DNA of 64,000 nucleotides from Chinchilla lanigera. Lineage: Eukaryota > Chordata > Mammalia > Rodentia > Chinchillidae. The notes below the pieces were generated by a model. The model was not told the DNA's origin and ran no database searches. It saw only the letters and a list, made by a program, of their open reading frames with translations. Shown here piece by piece: positions 49,860 to 62,740 of the stretch (within the stretch, counting starts at the first letter, position 1; the number at the start of each line of letters is the position of its first letter). A program made the position numbers and the translations under genes. Location: NCBI RefSeq assembly GCF_000276665.1, contig NW_004955427.1:6657277-6721276 (forward strand), in the 5' to 3' direction.

Positions 49860-51230
49860 AGCAGGCTCAGTGCTACGAAGATGTGAAGTCTTCTCAAATT
49901 GACCTGTGGATTTAATACAACCCCACTAAAACTCCCAGAGGCATTATTACAGTAGGAGTAAACTGACTCTAAACTTTACAGTGATATGCCAAGAGCCAAA
50001 ATTAAAGATAATCTTCAGTAAGAACACTGACAAGCTTATAACTAACTTTTACATTAAGACAATGGTGTTGACACATGGATAGACCCACGGACAAGTGAAG
50101 CAGAACTGAAATTTGATAATCAAAGACAAAATCTATGGAATACAGGAACACAATATCACATATGAACGGCAGCTAGGAACGGATGATGTCTGATAAATGT
50201 TGCTGGTCAAATGGATATAAACACGAAAGAAACTGAATCTAGCCCTTACCTTCCAACACACTAAACAAACTCAATTTAGACATACCTTAGAGCTAAAAAT
50301 TAAAAGGAAAACAAAGGTTTTAAGGAGATACATAGGAACTATTAACACTACACTGGAGCAGGCCAAAAATTTAAACACAACCCACACTGCCCAAAGCACA
50401 AAGGAAAAAGGTGATTTAAAAACCTGTGATCAAGAGCAAATATCATTAAGAAAGTCACACATAAACAGAAAGTATTTACAGACAACAAAAAACTCACATT
50501 CATAACGTATAAAAACTTTTAAAAATAAGTACAAACAAAAGCTGTGCAATTTGGGGCTGAGGATTTAGCTTAGTGGTACAGCGCCTGCCTGGCAAGCATG
50601 AGGTCCTTAGTTCAATTCCTAGTACCAAAAAAAGAGAAAGAAAAATATTGAGCAATTTTTATACATGTACAGTTAAAAGAAATTAAAATGTTTAATAAAA
50701 ATACAAAGATATGCTCAACTTCATTGATCACCAGGGAAATATAAACTAAAATCATAATGAATTTCCACTTTCCCCCAAAAGAGTGACTTAGCAGGAAGCA
50801 GTGAATGACACCGTAAAGCACTGAGGGGATCTGGAGCAACAGCAACTGTTACGGATTGCTCAGAGGTGACTAAATGGTACAAACGCTTTGGAAATTTGTT
50901 GGGAGGTCTGCACAAGTTAACGTATGTATAAACTAGTAGTCAGCAATTGCACTCATACGGAGCTATCAAAAACGCACAGACATGCTTAAATAATTACAAG
51001 AGAATGTCAGGGTTAGTAACAATTCCAAAGAGAAAAGAAGCTCCTGTGGATTAGTAGCAGAATAAATTGCCATATAATGGAGAAAGACTGAACGAAGTAG
51101 CGCTACATGCAGGGACAGAGTGGAACCTCATAAACATGAGAAAGGGTCAAGTGGCGTTTAGCTCGAAGCAGGAGGGCCTGCAGGACTTTAAGTGTACGAT
51201 TCCACCGTGCTGCAGCTGCGGACGCCTGGG
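49860..51230 (+). mobile_element. Old L1 3' half, interrupted by an ID
   Basis: Order of words fits an old L1 3' region: 'acacatggatagacccacgg', 'actcacattcataacgtata', 'caccagggaaatataaacta', 'aatggtacaaacgctttgga', 'cagcaattgcactcatacgg', 'gagtggaacctcataaacat'. An ID SINE interrupts at 50553-50645. The 3' end runs into a CpG-dense block. Confidence 0.7.
50553..50651 (+). mobile_element. ID SINE inserted in L1
   Basis: Body 'ggggctgaggatttagctta' to 'ttcaattcctagtaccaaaa' with an A-rich tail. The short direct repeat gcaattt flanks it (50546-50552 and 50652-50658). The B box is changed (tagttcaattc). Confidence 0.9.
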
Positions 51231-51366
51231 CAAGCGCGGCACACGCGCGCGGGGTGACAGCAGGGTGTGTGCGGCACCGCACGCAGGGCAGCCTCGCCGG
51301 CGGGCCGCTCTGTGAAACGGCTCAGCTTACGTTTGCGAGCGGTGCGCTTTTCTCTACGTACGTTAC
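51161..51366. other. CpG-dense block at the end of an old L1
   Basis: About 24 CpG in about 200 bases, including acacgcgcgcg and gcctcgccggcgggccg. The surroundings are AT-rich and CpG-poor. No splice-bounded exon was recognised. Confidence 0.55.
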
Positions 51367-54300
51367 ACTTTAATTATATGTTCAACTTTTTAAAGTATCA
51401 CATTACAATCCCAGTTCGCAGGAAGAAGTATGTGTGCGGACAATACGTCCGTAATACAACCAAGGGAGTCAACATGCTCCACTGTCCGTTTTGCTGTGAT
51501 GCTGTTTGTTTAAAGTCCAATCTAGTTTAAGAACAGTGTCACCTGAACTGAAAACAGACACAAATCCCTATTCTATCTTTATTAGGCCATTCCTACTTTC
51601 AATCTGATGTTTATTTTTTTAGAAAATTCACTAAGAGTGTCAGTACTTTTAAATTGAGGGCCAGCTTTATTCAGAAGATAACCGAGTACGCCTAAGATAC
51701 TTGATGTGTTCTGATTTTTTATTATGGATACAAAACATTGGAACTGTGATTCCTAAGTCTGCCTACACTTTGTATAGTTATTACTTAAATCCAATCTTTT
51801 TTGTAAAGATCCTATTTCTTGAAGGATACAGAAATAGATTCTTATCAGGCTGTTCTGCTTTTGCTGTCTCTTCAATAAGAGAAAACAGCTATTTCAAGCA
51901 ACCAATCACAACAGCACATCAAACCCACTCTGGCCAAATAGCTGCCTCACAACAATTTATCTTTGACAGCTTGGTAACCATGGTTACCAAGAACCGTCAA
52001 TTAGATCTAATCATTCGTCTCCAATAAAGTAAATTCCTAACTTTCACAAAGCTACAGACACTGTTTGGAGAATGTATCTCTTCCTCATCAAAAAGCTCAC
52101 AACACTTTGTGTACACAGACAAGTATTACATCTCTATATAGCAGACAATTCTTCTCATTTCCATTGCCTGAAACCAATACAGTCCTTACAAGATCTCAAA
52201 AACAAGAAAACAGCTTCTTAGCTTTATTCCTGACTTTCTCAGTAACTTCAGTCATGTGATAGGTTTGGTGCTTTCTAACTTTTGGTCTTGTGTCCTAACT
52301 TTTGGAAATAAAAACTAATTTACTGTAGCCATAAAATTATACATAATTCTTTTCATTTTCTGACTTTGAAGGCGTAATTTATGGGTGGAATGGAACAGGA
52401 TTATGCAAGAACATAATCCATAAAAATACATAAAAATTCTGGTTTTCATTTTCCTATTTATTAGGCATTGATCACAGGACAACAGAAACATTCTGGTCTC
52501 AGTGGAGATTTGTTTTTTTCTTTCTGAAGCACAACTGTTTTTCATCATATTTTCTCTGAAAGTTCAGTAATACTTGGTAAGTTCATGAAATACAATAGCT
52601 TACTGGTTACGAAAAGATGCCTTTGATTTGCTGTGACTGGATTAAATGAAATGAGGAAATTACATACATTAAAATTAGGACATCCTCCCACAGAAAGGTT
52701 TAAGCGAGCTTTTAAAATGATCTTCCATTTAGCTGTAAGAACTCAGTCTGACAAACAATATACAGTTGATAACAAAGTTCCTCGCAAAACTCTCCATATG
52801 GATTGGTAAATCAAGTCAACACGCAATGACTGAAGCCTGCTGGGACAACCAAGTAAACTGAAGCAAAGGAAGTATGTCATTTCCAGCAATACTTCTGAAA
52901 CCTTTTCGGGAGAAACTGTACATAGAGTGCATAATGACATCCACCAAAATGTCGTTTTAATAAGAGAAACTATTGACGACATTCTGAATAATTACTGTTG
53001 TTAAAGAATAACAACAACAACAAAAAAAAACATGAGGAAAAGCAATCATTAGATTTCAGAGTAACATTCAAAATAAGGAAGAAGAATGAATCACTGGCAA
53101 TCTATCCAAGAAAAATGCATCTCTACATAATGACTGTAAAATGTTTGAACTGCATTGCTACTAAATCCAAACACCTCTCTACCAGCAGAAATGGTCCTAA
53201 GGGACAGAGTGTCTGGGATTCTTCGCTGCTTGCAATCAAGTGCACAAGTTGGCCTCTCCGTTTCCCGGGTACTGAGAGACACTAGGTTTCTAGGACAGAT
53301 TAGGAGGTATGGTCAGAGGATAAGCGGTTTCTTTTGCTTGTTCCCTGACCTTTTTCGCCCCTCAGACAGTGAAAAGAAAGGAGGGAGATAGCTACACAGA
53401 GGGGGTAAAACTTAGAACCTAAGCAGCCCAGATGTTTTATAAGGGGCAATAAACAATAAAATATAATGTAACGCTACTCTAGTTTGAAATAAACAACATT
53501 ATAACAAAGCCGTAAAACATTATATTAAAACAGCTTTTGAAGTGTTGAGTTTTAAGTTTCTCCAAAATTAACTGTTCAGAAAATAAAAATCTACAAGAAA
53601 AATTACTGAAAATGAAAATTTAAATAGCTTAAGAATTGTTATAACAAATTGATTCAAAACTGATCAGCTGGCTAACTAGAAAAAATGGGAAACATGAAGT
53701 CTGGTTTTTAATTTTCTAGGGCCCTGAACAGAAGTTTTTAAACTACACTCCAGAAACATAGCTTAGAAACACAATTCTGGCTTAATTCCGAGAAATGATT
53801 CAGGAAAGATTAACAGCCTCAGCAAATGAATGTATTTTCCTTACTTGTTAGAACAGGCAAGAAGAAAAAAGGCTAAATGAAGAAAGCTATTTCTCAATAT
53901 GAGGTAAAATAAGTAGTCAAAACCTACATGTAAACAGATTAGTGTAAAAAGACACGATCACAGCTTCATCATTAGAGAGCTCAGAAACCTCAAAAGAAGA
54001 CAATTCTGACTCTACCGCACACTACGGCTGCAGTGAGCGCTGACAGACAGCCGGATGGAAGGGCCCGCCCACTCACGCTCAGCAAAGCCCAGAGCCCTCG
54101 TCCAGTGCACACCACGTCCTCACTGTGCGCGTGCACGAAATCCAACAAACCTGGCGAACACCAAGAATCCCACACACAACACACCTGTGTGTATGCCAAA
54201 AACCCACACGCCCGCTCACGCAACACGTAGAGCCCCGTTACACTCTGGGCATAACGGAGACTTGCAGGATTTTTAAAGGAAGAGAAACCAGATCACTAAT

Positions 54301-56774
54301 GCCTTTCTGCAACTATATGCATGAAAACCTTTGACTTCTCATCGAGTGTGACCTTCACTACTTTCCGTTTCGTCTCCACCCTCCCTGGGTCTCCCTTTCA
54401 CCCGGCTCCAATAACACTACGTCCTCAGGATTTTCCCTCCACTCTTCCAGTGACTCCTCGAAAATTCCTTAAACCTCCCCTGGGCATGTTTCATTCACCA
54501 GAACTCTGGATGGATCTGCTTTCGTCACTCCGTCTGCATGATCGCCATGGTCCATGATCACCTAGTCCCGTGTCCCGGATCCACAGACCTCCTGGAGACT
54601 GTGAAGCCAGCTATGTCGGAGCAGGGACACGAGGGAAGCGTGCGGGGTCCAACCAAGGACCGTGCCGATGTCACAGAGGAGCATCGCTCGCACCAGATGC
54701 GGCCGTTTCTCTTACCACGACACTAACCTACTTTGCCATCGCTGTTTTTCTTTTTCCAATGAAATTCAATGCAATATGTTTCATATAAAATCAGTAACTT
54801 TTAAAAGCTAGCAAGCAATTTTTTAAAAATAGACACTGTATGAAGCCAAAGAAAATATCCCACAGGCTGTAGTTCTGCACACTCATAAATGTTCATACGC
54901 GTCATTCTAAAATCTCCACCTATTTTCACTCTGTATTTCTGCCTTTGACCTCAAGGCTGTCCACTGAAACTACTACAGATACCTTCGAGTGGATTTATTT
55001 AGATGCGCAACCGAACACCTGCCACACTGAACCTACCCCCAGATCTCTTCTTCCTACTTTGCCTATGTTAGCGAGTGGTATTCAAGTTGATCACAGCACA
55101 CTGAGGCTTCACATTCGACTGCGGTCTTTCGCCTCAAGCATCTCATTACTAATCAAGTCCTACTAACTTTACCTTATACCATTCTTATGTGAATCAGCTT
55201 TTCCATCACAAGAACAAAGCACTGGACACATGCAACACAAACGAGGGCAGGTTCCACTGGGTTCCGGCTCCAAGGCTGAAGCTGTGACAGAGGGGCCTAG
55301 GGGAGAGCAGCCGCTCACCGCACGCGGAGCAGGAAGAGTGAGAGGAGGGAGGCGCCTGCGACAACAGTGCGCTTTCCCGCACAGTGCCCGCCCTTCCAGA
55401 CAGCCCCTGCGCCACACCGGGACCGTGCGGGGTGTTTGAGACCTAAACCGTACCAATCCTCAAAGCCACGAACACTGACCCTACCCATCACCATCTACGA
55501 GAGCCCCCTCTTTTATCCCCTTTTCACCTTACTTATCAGTATCTTACGTGTACGTGGAGATTACAGCCAGAAACTCAAGGGAGAACACTCAGGATACCTT
55601 TTAGGATAAGAAAAAGTATCAAAATTATATCTGCATGTTATAATTTAAAAAAAACTATTATAGTATGTCCTTTATTCATTTTATGCATATAATATAGAAC
55701 ACATATATTTGCATGAGAAGCTGACCCTAAATTATGGTGATTTCACTGAGGGGCGCAGGGGAAGAACAAGCGGGGGAAGAAGAAGCAACAAAGCCTGCGC
55801 ATACGCAGCCGCAGAGCTCCTGTGCGCCGCTCCCTGGAGTGACAGCCGACAGCAGAACAACTCCTGCCTCAGGTCCCCGCTGAACAGACGGGTGGAAGCC
55901 TGGCACGCACAACCTGGCACGGCTGAGCGCGCTCCTGACCAGCGCAGTAAGCGACTACGGGTAAACTAACCTGCAAGGTGTGATGTTCCTTCGACGGTTA
56001 CTAGCGGTGAGATACTGCTTCAAACATGATCCTCTGTCTGCGCTGTCTTACCCAAGTGGAAAACAGGCATTCTAGAGTTAGAAAACTACATCGGTCATCT
56101 TTCTTCATTTCTGTATTTAGGATCTTTCCATAATGAGTTGAATGAAGTAAGTCTGCTAAAAGCATGTCAATTTTATCTTCCTATTTAAAAGATAAGTTGA
56201 TTTTCTTTAATGGACAATAATGAGATTGTGTACACAGGAGAAATATTAACTAGCAATACTTTGAGTTTTACTGTGATTTTTTTCTTATAGAAGTCCTGCG
56301 GAAGTCCTTAATTTCTGCTGTGTACTCCTTTCTTCACTAAAAATAATTAGACTGCTTTTTCTTTATCTGGAGAGAAAACTGATTTAGTTAGTGAGCTAGA
56401 AGAACATGTATCTTACTCACTGGACAGGATTAAAAAAGCGTTTTCCCTCATTTCACATTAAAAGTGAAAGGAAATACAGGAAACCAAGACAGCCCATACC
56501 CCTGCCGCAGGAGAACAAAGCAGAAGCAGTAACAATAGACCGTCCCCCATGGTAAGCAAAACTGTGCGTCTTCAGTCCACCTTTCTATAGTGATACATAC
56601 AGTATTAGAAAAATTTCATCTTTTGTTCCTTTTTGGGTTTTGCCGTTAGATTGCTAGGGAGGATATAACTTCTACCAAATATTTATTATATTCATTATAG
56701 AACTAATAAAATATATTTGGTATAATTTATAAAAGAGTTAAACTGATTAATGTTAATGCAGATTACTTACTAAC

Positions 56775-57010
56775 CTGTGCCAGGTTTTAGGAACTTTGTA
56801 GGAAGTTTCGGCCTTTTCATCTCCCATAACACCCTAGGAAATAGGTGGCACAAGTATCGGACAAACCGTTTTATAGAAGAGGAAACAGCTGTGTGGGGAA
56901 ACTACACAGCTTCCCCAGGGCGACGACAGAGAAGCTACAGGCAGAACCTGCGCGCAGACACTCTGGCTCCAGAGCTGGCACGCCTGACCCTGACTGTATT
57001 TCCCCAGGAG
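56775..57010 (+). repeat. MIR element
   Basis: MIR word order: 'aggaaataggtggcacaagt', 'ttttatagaagaggaaacag', 'acagcttccccagggcgacg', 'actctggctccagagctggc'. Confidence 0.75.
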
Positions 57011-57752
57011 CAAGCAAGCCCTGCTGCTCACATCCTTCTGCCTCACACACACACAGGCTCATCTGTGCTCCTCTTCTCAGCCCATTTGAATCAAATGCAA
57101 AATAGTTTCTATAAGTCTATCTATGAGCTACCATGCTAACTTACTTTAGAAACAAGATAAATAAACCTTATCTCATGAAGACTACAGTTTAATGGAAATA
57201 ATATAATTAGACAACTGTAATAACACAATAAAAATCATACATGCAGAGGAAGAGCTATAGCTTAGCGAAGTTAAAAGTTAAGATACCTAATAATAACAAT
57301 AAAAAGAAACATGAGTGGGATGAACTTTTGAGGGATCAGTAAGAAATTTTTTCCAGAGATTATAAAAATCGTTAAATGGAATAAACAATACAAGCAAAGA
57401 CATAGAAACTGGTAACTGATGTATCAGAAGAGAATCAAATAAGTCAAGGAGAATGAAAAACAGAACATAAGGAAGAGAGCACAAGTATTGGATATATTAT
57501 ATCACGTACTCAACATATTTAAACAACTACTACTGAATGTCTCTAACATGTACAGTACACAAAGCACTCATTCAAAAATCATTTAAAGAATAGGCTAAAG
57601 ATTATACTGGAGCTAGCACTGGTAAAAGCGCTGACAGTAAACTCTGACATATGACAACTCAAACAAATATAACTTTTTAATACATTTGGGTAAAAATTCA
57701 TCAAAGAGCCACAAAATTAAGCAAATAAAATCCATACAGCAAATACATACCA

Positions 57753-58288
57753 TCTCAGTTATTTTTCTCACTGGGACAAAATACTTGACACCCACATGTT
57801 AGAAGAGGAATGGTTTATTTCAGCTCACAATTTGTAGAGGTTATAGTCCATAGCGGGGTGGGTCCAAGGCAGTGTTTCATGACAGAGGGGAATCGCAGAG
57901 GAGAAACTCTTCATGGCATGGCAGGCAGAAGGCAGCAAGCAGCAAGCAGCTTCCCTGCCACCTTCCCTCCTTCCCTTTATACCCTGTGGAAGCTGTAAGC
58001 CTACTGACTGGTGCCACCCACAACCAGGGTAGGGCTTCCATTGTCCACACCCAGAACTATGCTAATTCCTATCAGGAGACTAACTTCACACCATACACCC
58101 ATGATCCCAGTATCACAAGCCTTAGATCAGTAATGGCGAACCCTTTAGAGCTTTCAATGATACAAACAGCCCGCTGCAGCACGAATGCCATAGGTTTGTC
58201 ACAACCGCCCTAGGTCTAGCCAACTCTGAAGAGCTGCACCCACGAACATGTGAGACTTTGGAGGGATATCTAGATACAAGCCATAACA
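57753..58288 (-). mobile_element. MaLR-like solo LTR, longest copy
   Basis: The minus strand begins tgttatggcttgtatctaga and reaches the MaLR 3' block near 57775 (plus strand 'ctcactgggacaaaatactt'). At about 536 bases it is the longest of the five. 'gtaagcctactgactggtgcc' is shared with the LTR at 7626-8107, where it starts near 7912. No internal gene. Confidence 0.82.
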
Positions 58289-59584
58289 TAACTCAATACT
58301 ACAGCGATGTCTAGAATACAACAAGAATATAAAGAAGGGAAGAAAGTTAACCGTGTGAGAAGGCACATCTGATTAAGAACTGAATAGAAAAGGGGACTTC
58401 TAAACTGGATTTTAAGAAATGTGTCACAATTCTGAGATGAAAGAAAAGGAAGAAGATAAAAGACAGGCACCCATGCAGTAGAACTATGGGTACTGGCGGT
58501 AAATGGGTCGGTTTGTAGTAAAGTCACTGCAAACTGACAGCACAGAAGAGGCATCCTCATCCCTCCAGCCAACTATTCCTACAACCCATTAACACCTATT
58601 AGCGGCCACACATTCCAGGGAGTGTGCCAGACTCCGAATAATAGACGTAGAGAGAAAGAAAGGCTCCATCTTCAAAGAGACCTCCGAATCTGTTGCAAAC
58701 TTCTCACTGGGATATTAAACACGTTAGCGATGCACTGTAATCTAGTCAGATTACAATACCTGGTACCTGGCCACGAACAGTATGTGTATTCACTTTAGAG
58801 GAGGGAGCCAGAGAAAACTTCCAAAGGGTTAGTAATCAGTGGGGCATGGGTGACTGGCTACTCAAGCAGTGGGAGGAAAATCAGTAGAGGATTAAATAGT
58901 TTTTTTTTTTTTTTTTTGAGATGAGCTCGGAACAAAGAAATGAAGCCAGGAAACCAAGAAACAGAAACAGTTCTTAAAACGTGTTAATGAGAATTTGGAT
59001 TTTATCCTAGAACCAGTAGTCATAGGAGCACTTCAGGTGAAAGACTGAAATGATTAGCTATGTTTTCTAGAAGGCTCAATGGTTTCAGAAGAAAAGGTGT
59101 TCCTGAAGAGAGGGCTATCACGCAAAACTCTGCTGGACTAATCCAGGAAGAGTACGACCTTGAACTTGCAGAAGAGTCTCAAGTAAAGTCAGCATAGAAA
59201 GAATGAGACACCTAAGAAGATTTAAGAAATACAATCCACTGATGCTTGCTGAATTATATTTGTTCAGCAACTCATGATTAATGTCCAACTGCAACTTGTT
59301 TTGCTTAAAAAATAAATGCTGTCTGAAGTCCAGACACATTAGGACGCTTCATTTATCTTCTGTCCTCTTCTCCTGCGACCTCCCTTGTGCTCCTCCCCTT
59401 CCTCCTCCTCTTCTTTCTCTTGTTTTCTTTCTTACCTAACAGCAAGCTATGCATTTTTTGAGCCCCTTTTGCCTAAACACTTAAATTTTCTGGACTCAAA
59501 CTATTCCAGATTACGAAAATCAGTTTACTATTGACTCATTTTACATAACCTAGTTTAGACAATGTTTATTCAATACTGTCACAT

Positions 59585-59672
59585 GCATTCATTCATTTAT
59601 TTATTTAGGTGCCGGCAATGGAACTCAGGGCTTCATGCTTGCCAGGCAGGGCCTGTGCTGCTCAGCTGTAAC
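59585..59672 (-). mobile_element. ID SINE, reverse orientation, degraded
   Basis: A (attt)n tail complement, then 'gtgccggcaatggaactcag', 'cttgccaggcagggcctgtg', 'ctgctcagctgtaacc'. Confidence 0.8.
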
Positions 59673-61877
59673 CTCCCCCCCACTCCGCTCACTTTTATTT
59701 TCATACACAAAGAAATAGTAGAATCGAACTGCTCCAATATTAAGTAAATTTGCACAATGTATGGAACGTGGGGTGGGATTTCCCAATCAGGCTGCTATGA
59801 CACACCCGGGCCTCCAGGCAGGCAGAGCCTGTTAGCTGGCAGGTGTAGGCCCTCAGCAAAGAGGAAAACCCTGCCGTGATTTCAAAGGGGTTAGGAGGCG
59901 CAGCAATACCACATTAGGTATTTTAGCACCTATTTTTCTACTGCTTGTTTTTATGAGGTCCAAATCCTGAAGTTGTCTTTGAGTTTTATAAAGTCCTATG
60001 AACAACAGTTTGTTCCCAAATTTTAATTCATCTTAATGTTTTGTTACTGCCGTCTCTGTTTTTCATGAAAGGCACATCACAGTAATCATCCTTAAGTGAG
60101 ATGCTGTTTGACGGCTTTTAGAAACAACCTCTCAATGGTTCTGTTTCAGAAAATAAAGCTGTTTTTAACTTGAAAGGCAAGGGTTAGGATAAATGAAAGT
60201 GTTTACACACGGCACAAGTGTGCAGTGAGATAAACGACAGGGATAAGTCAGTGCAAAAACCAACTTAGAGGAAACTACAAACTAGCATCACAACAGCACA
60301 ACGGAGGTAAGAGAATTAAAGCCAGCGAAAGGTTATGCCACTTATTTATTTGTACATTACTTCAATAAAATACCATGGATCTACAAGGTGAAAACCCTAG
60401 AAGAATATAAAAATAGTTTCTCCAATAATCTCATCAAAATACCATTAATGTGAGTGACTATGGACATATGTTAAGTACCACAAGCAGCTTGAAACCTGGC
60501 TCTCATCCTGGAAACAAAAACGTTCAAGCCAAATTACACAGGAATCAGTGAGAAAGGAGACAAAGGCAGAAGGGCTTGGACGGTAGAGAGACTGCTTAGC
60601 CAGTATTCAAGAACCCCCCCATTGGTGTACTAGGAATGTCTCTCATGTAGCAGCTGAACAGAAATTTCAGTCCTTGATGTCTGTGGTTATAAATAAAGGG
60701 AAATAAAGGTATCTCAAACCTGTAGCTCTCTGTGGTTTAAGAGCCCAGCAAAGTAAACTCTTCTCTTGAAAGATCTATGAACAATCTTTCCATTTTTTTA
60801 TTAACCTTACAAGTAAACAACTTTAGACGTCATCAGAAATTTCAGTTTTCAAAAAAGAAGTACCATGAACAGTTTATTCCACAAACGTCTTAAATTGACA
60901 AGAACGTTTATTTGGAAGGTTACCAGCCGCCTGCGCCAGGCCTAGGGTGAGGCGCGAACGCAAAGCGCCCCCCTCCTCCTCTCAAACTGCCGAGCCTGCC
61001 CAGCTCCACCTGCGCAAACGTCTGATGGGCACTTGGCTACTCTAATGCAGATGAAGACACGAGGGTCTCATTCTTTCAGCTTCTCACTTGTGACTGGGTA
61101 TGGAGACATTATGAACAGGCAGAAGGTCCCTAGAGTATCGAACGCACCTTACTGGCAATAATGGCATTCTTTGTTTCCGTGCCTAAAAATCGTTCAAAGT
61201 AAAAAACAGTTTCTTATTTTTGAAGCCAAAAAACTGATATGTATCTTAAATTCTGAATTACTCTATGTAAGTACAAGGTACTCATGTTGGCAGCTACAAA
61301 TAAATATGGCACTTTGTAACAAATACAAACAAAAGAAAATCTCTGTTACAAAGTTATCAAAAGTGTACGGCAACATTCTGCATGTGCTACGGAATAGGGA
61401 CTTTCAGGCAGAGAATGAGAACAGCGATCTGCGCAGGACACCGGTCTTACTGCTCACGGTGTTGCCAGCGTTCAGAGGCACCAGCAGGGTGAGGCCCCTC
61501 ACGGGTGCTGAGAAGGCCCCGAGGAAGCCAGATGCCTCCGGCCCCACTCGATCACTCAGTCTCTCATGAAAGTACCAGAAATCTCTTCTAAATTATTCGG
61601 ACTTTAATCAGACAATACCTACTATTTATCAGGCTCAGCAGAACTTGTGTCTGGGTGGAATGTGTTGGAAAGCACCTTACCTACAGACCTTACAATCTAA
61701 CTATTTTTATGATACCATCATGAAAATTTTCTTGTTCACTCAGAATAGTCTTTGTTCAACAATATTAAAAAAAAAGGACCGACCAGGGTGCTGGGACCTT
61801 CTCGCTCCCAGTTCAGATCTTCAGCAAGCTTTATATACCACCTCCTTTGGGAAGCAGCTCCTGATTTCTGCAATATC

Positions 61878-62054
61878 TTCTTTTTTTTTGTACTGGGAAT
61901 TGAACTCAGGACCTTAGGCTTGCCAGGCAGGCGCTTGTGCCATTGAGCTACATCCACGGCCCAAAATTCAATGGTTTTTTCTCGGTACTGGGAATCAAAC
62001 TCAGGACCTTGCGCTTGCCCGGCAGGCACTTGTGCCGCTGAGCTATATCCCCAG
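61878..62054 (-). mobile_element. Dimeric ID retroposon with one target-site duplication
   Basis: Two complete reverse ID units lie head to tail (about 61881-61962 and 61984-62054), separated by about 20 bases of linker. Each has 'aactcaggacctt' and 'gagctacatcc' or 'gagctatatcc'. One 17-base direct repeat, ctgatttctgcaatatc (61861-61877) and ctgatttctgcagtatc (62055-62071), flanks the pair, while no repeat flanks either unit alone. Confidence 0.85.
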
Positions 62055-62593
62055 CTGATTTCTGCAGTATCAAAGCTACTGTTTCCCTCTCTGGATTGTC
62101 AGAGCAACTTATTTATGCTATTTTTATCATCTACATTCCCCTCTAGCTTTTACGTGGTACATATGCTCTTAGGTATATACTAAATTATGTGAAGTTACTA
62201 GCTTCTCATGTGTGTCTTAAATACCTTTGTACATAATACAGAATCCTTCAGATACTGTATTGTGCTAAATGTTTCTGATATGGTATCTTGTATCTGCTTC
62301 TCATAGACTTTTGCTTCTCCATGCAAACGGAGTCAGGGAATTCTCACAGAATATATAATACTGTGTACCTTGACTTTACTTTGTAATAACAAAACCATTC
62401 CATTACTGAGGCACATTTTTGATGGCTGCATCAGAAAAATTACCAATAGATTAAAATACAAAAAATACATTTTCAAATACCAAAAATACATTCTCAAAAC
62501 ACTCAATAAAATCTATACCATAAGCCACTGGAGACAGGGCTATAGCACCCTTGAAAGATGGAACCAAATTGGGGGGAAAGAAATTTTACTTAC

Positions 62594-62740
62594 TTGTCAC
62601 CAAAAAACTTCCTCCAGAACTCAGCAGCATCTGCTTTTGTGATGCGGAAGTTATCGCCCTGGAACTGACCGGAGGGAAATATTGCTTTGATTTCCGCCAG
62701 CATGTGACTGAAGATGAGGGACAGCTTCGTGAGTTTCCGC
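62594..62740 (-). CDS. CBLB: CBLB exon: end of four-helix bundle (TKB domain)
   Basis: This 147-bp exon is the most 5' one in the window. The acceptor is ...gttcatag at 62741 and up; the donor gtaagt lies just below 62594. It starts with the last base of an Arg codon and ends with two bases of a Lys codon. The 48 whole codons read from [19 protein letters not shown] to ...[10 protein letters not shown], about residues 141-188. This is the last helix of the CBL four-helix bundle running into the first EF-hand helix. In the family the bundle packs against the EF-hand and SH2-like parts, so that together they form the tyrosine-kinase-binding domain. The frame is intact, and the phase matches the next exon at 44304. 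Confidence 0.97.

Noticed and set aside
56777..57139. 120-codon plus-strand open frame
   Set aside because: It runs through a MIR element and has no start context or known domain.
61171..61569. 132-codon open frame, the second longest on offer
   Set aside because: It lies in plain intron antisense to CBLB. There is no recognised domain, and length alone is compatible with chance in 64 kb.
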